A model generated the notes under the pieces. That model had not been told where the DNA came from, made no database searches, and saw nothing but the letters and a program-made list of their open reading frames with translations. A stretch of DNA of 64,000 nucleotides from Pseudomonas faucium (GTDB taxonomy: Bacteria > Pseudomonadota > Gammaproteobacteria > Pseudomonadales > Pseudomonadaceae): contig NZ_BQIP01000014.1 in assembly GCF_021602585.1 (NCBI RefSeq), positions 1 to 64,000 of the forward strand. Reading direction: 5' to 3'. Shown here in pieces: positions 61,030-64,000 of the stretch; position 1 is the stretch's first letter, and each line of letters starts with the position of its first letter. A program made the translations under genes and the position numbers.

Positions 61030-61622
61030 TACTGCACCTTGAGGTTGTAGCCAAGTAAGTTGTTGAGAAACTCATAAGCCAGTTGTCGAGATTCCCTGAG
61101 GGCCTCCTGCGTTGGGTCGATGGCTGCGCGCAGCCAGATGCCGTCGATGAATACCGCGATCATCCGCGCCTTTGTGCGCGCCGCCTGGGCGTCCATCGTC
61201 TTTGCCAGGGCATGGAACAACAGCGAATGGCTTCGCCGCGCCACGATGTCTTGAATCCGCTGGAACTGGGCGTGCTGGGGAACCTGCGCCCAGAAGGCCA
61301 GCCAGGCGGCGACGTTTTCGCGGGTGAGGTTCAGTGCACTGACGTTGCCCAGCACGAATGCCTGGACACGTTCGTCAGGTGTCTGCGCGGCGCGCAGGTG
61401 GTTGAAGATCTCTGCGTTGATGCGCTTGTTCAGTTCACGCAACGTGGCTTTGAGCAGGGCGTTCTTGTCGGAAAAGTAGTGGTGCACAATCCCGTTCGAC
61501 ATGCCCGAGCGCGCGCTGACCTGGGCCATGCTGGTGCCCGCCAGGCCTTGCTCGCCGATCAGGCTGAGCGTCGCTTCGACCAGCTGTTTCTTGCGGATTT
61601 CCTGCATTCCGACCTTGGGCAT
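61029..61622 (-). CDS. TetR-family regulator, BetI-like
   Basis: A 197-residue regulator starting MPKVGMQEIRKKQLVEATLSLIGEQG, with the TetR helix-turn-helix TSMAQVSARSGMSNGIVHHYFSDKNALLKATLREL. Start and length equal those of BetI, the choline-responsive repressor, but the ligand-binding half is different and no bet genes are near. The ATG at 61622 follows a strong AAGGAAAG site; seven codons upstream are in frame but poorly placed. It probably controls the amidase and perhaps the NCS1 permease. Confidence 0.9.
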   Translation of the reverse strand: MPKVGMQEIRKKQLVEATLSLIGEQGLAGTSMAQVSARSGMSNGIVHHYFSDKNALLKATLRELNKRINAEIFNHLRAAQTPDERVQAFVLGNVSALNLTRENVAAWLAFWAQVPQHAQFQRIQDIVARRSHSLLFHALAKTMDAQAARTKARMIAVFIDGIWLRAAIDPTQEALRESRQLAYEFLNNLLGYNLKVQ

Positions 61623-61693
61623 GACCGCTTTCCTTTTTTTCATTGGTTGCTCAATGAAAAAAAATTAGCACTCATTTTCAGCCCGGATCAAGC

Positions 61694-61735
61694 AAAAGGT
61701 CCGTCATCCGCCCGAGCGGCAGGATGATGACGGAC
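61694..61735 (-). terminator. Hairpin terminator candidate downstream of the LysR remnant
   Basis: GTCCGTCATC (61699-61708) / GATGACGGAC (61726-61735), a perfect 10-bp stem with a 17-nt loop. On the minus strand it is followed by CTTTTGCTT. The rest of the gap 61623-61821 shows nothing clear. Confidence 0.5.
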
Positions 61736-61821
61736 ATGCCTAGGTGCAGGTCGTTTTCAGGCAGCTTCAGCAACGCCAAAGCGCCGTGGTTGGCCAGCGA
61801 AAAGGGGGCGTCAGCCCATCA

Positions 61822-62463
61822 TCAGGCGGTTACACACTGGCGAAGTGACTGCGCAAAAAACTCTGCCGCCATCGACGATTCACCCGGGCTTCGCCGCAAC
61901 TCGATCATGACGTTGCCCAGCGACGGCAAGCCGCTGGCCGCGTCGAGGATTTTCCAGTTCGGCTGGATAAGCGCCGTGGAGGTGGCTGCGATCGCCAACC
62001 CGCTGTCGACTGCAAGCCTCACGCCCGTCACCCCGGTACATTCGAACGCCACTTCATAATCGCGCTGATGGCTGCTGAGGGACGCGAGGATATGCCGGCG
62101 GTATCCGCAGCCGTGGGGGTAGAGCGCGAGGGGGATGGGGGCGCTGTCGTCCAGTTTGAATGAGGATGCCGCAACCCACTGCAGCTGATCGCATCGCAAC
62201 ACCTCGCCGTTGCCATCGGCGCTTTTCTGGGTCACCAGGGCAAGATCGAGATCACCACTTTCCAAGGCTGTGAACAGGTTCTGGCTGATGTCGTTGCGAA
62301 TCTTCAGGCGAACATTGGGGAAGCGGTGCGTAAAGCTTCTGAGCACCGGGGGCAGGAAGGCGCTTGCATAATCATCCGGAATGCCGAAACGAACGGTTCC
62401 GCCAACCTCGCCCTTGGTGAAGACGGCCATCGCTTCTTCGCTCAAGGCGAGCATCTTGCGGGT
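61822..62463 (-). pseudogene. LysR-family regulator lacking its DNA-binding domain (truncated)
   Basis: About 214 residues of native LysR sequence from TRKMLALSEEAMAVFTKGEVGGTVRFGIPDDYASAFLPPVLRSF to the normal C-terminus. This is the linker helix and effector-binding domain. The N-terminal 70 or so residues with the helix-turn-helix are missing: upstream of about 62463 the frame reads the antisense of an MFS fragment. The remaining open frame (to 62547) could still be translated, but the product could not bind DNA as LysR. The deletion junction lies at about 62455-62475. Confidence 0.75.
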
Positions 62464-62731
62464 CGGGGGTGCCCAGGTACTCACGCTTGTGTATCCAAAC
62501 GAGATCTTCCCAACCGAGATGCGCGCCGTCGCGGTTGGCATCGGCACGTCCTTTTCCAGGATCGGCGCCGCTGCCGGTACCTACCTGGTGCCGGCGTCAC
62601 TGTCGGGGATCGGCGTAGCCAACACCCTGTATGTGGCCGCCGCCATCACCCTGATCGGGCTGGTTGTGTCGTGGCTTTACGCCCCTGAAACCTGCGCCAT
62701 GTCCTTGCAGGAGGCTGCTGCCCTCGACTGA
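62464..62731 (+). pseudogene. C-terminal fragment of an MFS transporter
   Basis: About 88 residues (VLTLVYPNEIFPTEMRAVAVGIGTSFSRIGAAAGTYLVPASLSGIGVANTLYVAAAITLIGLVVSWLYAPETCAMSLQEAA) match the last two transmembrane segments and tail of a sugar/aromatic-acid-type MFS protein, including the PTExRA motif after TM10. The first 10 segments are missing; the frame runs into the LysR remnant on the other strand. Together the two fragments mark one deletion. Confidence 0.72.
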
Positions 62732-62750
62732 ACAGGCCCTGGGGCCCAGG

Positions 62751-63551
62751 CTAGTGCGCGTTAGCCAGCGCCGCCGCGGCCAGTTTCGCAATCTCGAGCC
62801 TGCAACCGGTTTCATCACCCTCTTCGAGCATCCAGGCTGCCGAGAGCCCCGCCCAGGCAAGCACCCATTGCAGCAGCCGTGGCCGATCGATTGCGGCGGC
62901 TTCGGCGATAAGCGCTACGCGCCGCGCAAAGCGCCCCGGCGCAAGGGCACTGGCATCATCCGGGTTGCAGAGGATATTGGCGTAGTCGAAGCCGCGCTCG
63001 CCATGCAGGCCCTTGGGGTCGATGGCGAGCCAGCCGCGGGGGCCGAAATCGAGCACATTGGCGTGATGGATATCACCGTGCAGCGCCACCACGTCGCGCG
63101 GCGCCGCCAGCAGCTCGGTTGCTGCCCGGGCGCTGTGTTGCAGGATGCCGCCGTGGGTTGCGGCGCCATGCCAAAGCGCTTCGAACCAGCGTTCGAGCGG
63201 CACCAACGCCGGCAGCGGCCTGGCGCGAGGGCGGTGAAGGCGGGCGGCTACCGCGCACAGGGTGCGCGTGGCCTCATCATCGCGGCCACCCTCGACCCAC
63301 TGCGCAAGCGATGCCGAGCCTTGCGCGCGTTCCATCAGCAACGCTCCACCATCAAGCGCCAGCACGGGCGCTGCGCCGTCGCCTTGCCACCAGGCCATGA
63401 GCTGATTGCCTGCCAACTCTTCTGGCGATTGCGAGACTTTCAACATGGCGGCTACATCGCCCTGGCGAACGGGCAGCAGGTTGCCATTGAGCGAGGCGAA
63501 GGCCTCGCCGTCGCGGCTCAGGCCCCACCGTTTCAGGTACCGATCAAACAT
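62751..63551 (-). CDS. Aminoglycoside/hydroxyurea phosphotransferase family protein (APH(6)-like)
   Basis: A 266-residue kinase of the family that includes streptomycin 6-phosphotransferase. The catalytic loop is VVALHGDIHHANVLDF (Asp in HGD), and GWLAIDPKGLHGERGFDYANILCNP is the metal-binding segment, both close to StrB-type enzymes. It could phosphorylate an aminoglycoside or another small hydroxylated substrate; resistance cannot be concluded from sequence. ATG 63551 (MFDRYLKRWGLS) overlaps the upstream ASCH gene by 8 nt, implying coupling. Confidence 0.85.
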   Translation of the reverse strand: MFDRYLKRWGLSRDGEAFASLNGNLLPVRQGDVAAMLKVSQSPEELAGNQLMAWWQGDGAAPVLALDGGALLMERAQGSASLAQWVEGGRDDEATRTLCAVAARLHRPRARPLPALVPLERWFEALWHGAATHGGILQHSARAATELLAAPRDVVALHGDIHHANVLDFGPRGWLAIDPKGLHGERGFDYANILCNPDDASALAPGRFARRVALIAEAAAIDRPRLLQWVLAWAGLSAAWMLEEGDETGCRLEIAKLAAAALANAH

Positions 63552-63900
63552 TGTGGGCGAAATCCACCTCATAGATGCCACGGGCAGCACGCACGGGCAT
63601 GGCGCTTTCGATGGGCCTCACGTCAGCCAACTCCCAGGCCAGCCAGCCTTCTTCGAAGTAGCTGGCGCAGGCCGCCTGCATGTCCGCGAGCACGAATGGC
63701 CGCACTGCCTTCACGCGGACGATGGCCACGGCGATACCGTCGGCATCTTCATCGCCTTCGGCATGCAGGAAGCGGCCGTTTTCCACGATCAGCAAGTCTT
63801 CAGAGGGGGCGAGGTCAGCAGGCCAGCGGCGTACCTCGAGGGTTTTCTCGCCAGCAGCGATCCGGCTGCCGCTGGGGCGGACGATTGACAGGGCTTTGAT
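63544..63900 (-). CDS. ASCH-domain protein with apparent ATC start codon
   Basis: 118 residues read from the sequence: the N-terminus (I/M)KALSIVRPSGSRIAAGEKTLEVRRW and the end EGWLAWELADVRPIESAMPVRAARGIYEVDF are typical of small ASCH proteins, an RNA-binding PUA-like fold (some are nucleoside amidohydrolases). No ATG, GTG or TTG occurs in frame between the upstream stop (about 63943) and a TTG at 63795 that would remove the domain's start. An AAGGAG site (63907-63912) lies 6 nt before ATC at 63898-63900, so initiation at ATC, or a start-codon mutation, is indicated. Overlaps the kinase gene by 8 nt. Beyond 63912 to the window end nothing is seen. Confidence 0.65.
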   Translation of the reverse strand: MKALSIVRPSGSRIAAGEKTLEVRRWPADLAPSEDLLIVENGRFLHAEGDEDADGIAVAIVRVKAVRPFVLADMQAACASYFEEGWLAWELADVRPIESAMPVRAARGIYEVDFAHNV

Positions 63901-64000
63901 GGTGCGCTCCTTGATTGAACCGGCGAGTCTGGCTGGCTGCCCCGAGGTTTGTCAAAACCACTGGCCAGGGACGCTGGCCCTAGCGCATCGCCTGTTCGCA

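Noticed and set aside
61029-61622. Assignment of the TetR gene as betI itself
   Set aside because: The start and length match BetI, but the C-terminal domain differs and no choline-oxidation genes are nearby.

Overview
The window comes from the chromosome of a fluorescent pseudomonad of the Pseudomonas putida group. The evidence is high-GC coding sequence, the continuous tuf-S10-spc-alpha ribosomal block followed by katA-bfr(ftnA)-uvrA-MFS-ssb, a formate dehydrogenase locus followed by selA-selB-tRNA-Sec, and three pairs of Pseudomonas-type REP palindromes. This assignment rests on remembered family and synteny knowledge, not on a search.

Layout. (1) 1-14349: the 3' end of tuf, then the S10, spc and alpha operons, about 30 genes all on the + strand, including rpmD and rpmJ, which are very short. 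Each block has its own promoter: 526-554, 7296-7324 and 11362-11390. A structured leader precedes rpsH. (2) 14360-21590: catalase, a haem-less ferritin, uvrA (-), a YajR-like MFS protein and ssb. (3) 21610-26059: a MocR-type regulator divergent from an operon encoding a VioC/AsnO-like 2-oxoglutarate oxygenase, a TSUP permease and an SDR, with four copies of one operator-like motif between them. (4) 26072-34550: a GlcG/HbpS-like secreted protein and a LysR regulator, divergent from a peptide/opine-type ABC transporter operon that contains an argininosuccinate-lyase-superfamily C-N lyase. (5) 34569-43989: a membrane formate dehydrogenase whose catalytic subunit reads through an in-frame UGA as selenocysteine, with a SECIS hairpin matching the E. 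coli key positions, then fdhE, selA, selB and tRNA-Sec. (6) 43996-53644: asparaginase, an alanine-type Na+ symporter, an XRE-type regulator, a 224-nt near-perfect hairpin element, a TauD-like oxygenase/quinone reductase pair, an ECF sigma/anti-sigma/FAS1 cassette reminiscent of mycobacterial SigK-RskA-MPT70, and an MsbA-like ABC exporter. (7) 53743-64000: a DUF4142 protein, a tightly coupled operon of iron redox enzyme, methyltransferase and carboxylate-amine ligase, then an NCS1 permease, amidase and TetR regulator, a deletion scar joining truncated LysR and MFS genes, and an ASCH-domain gene with an apparent ATC start upstream of an APH(6)-like phosphotransferase.

The best candidates for undescribed biology are the iron enzyme/methyltransferase/ligase operon (54515-57925), the 2OG-oxygenase operon with its repeated operators (23091-26059), and the lyase plus ABC-transporter operon (26683-34550). 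In all three the enzyme families can be recognised but the substrates cannot.
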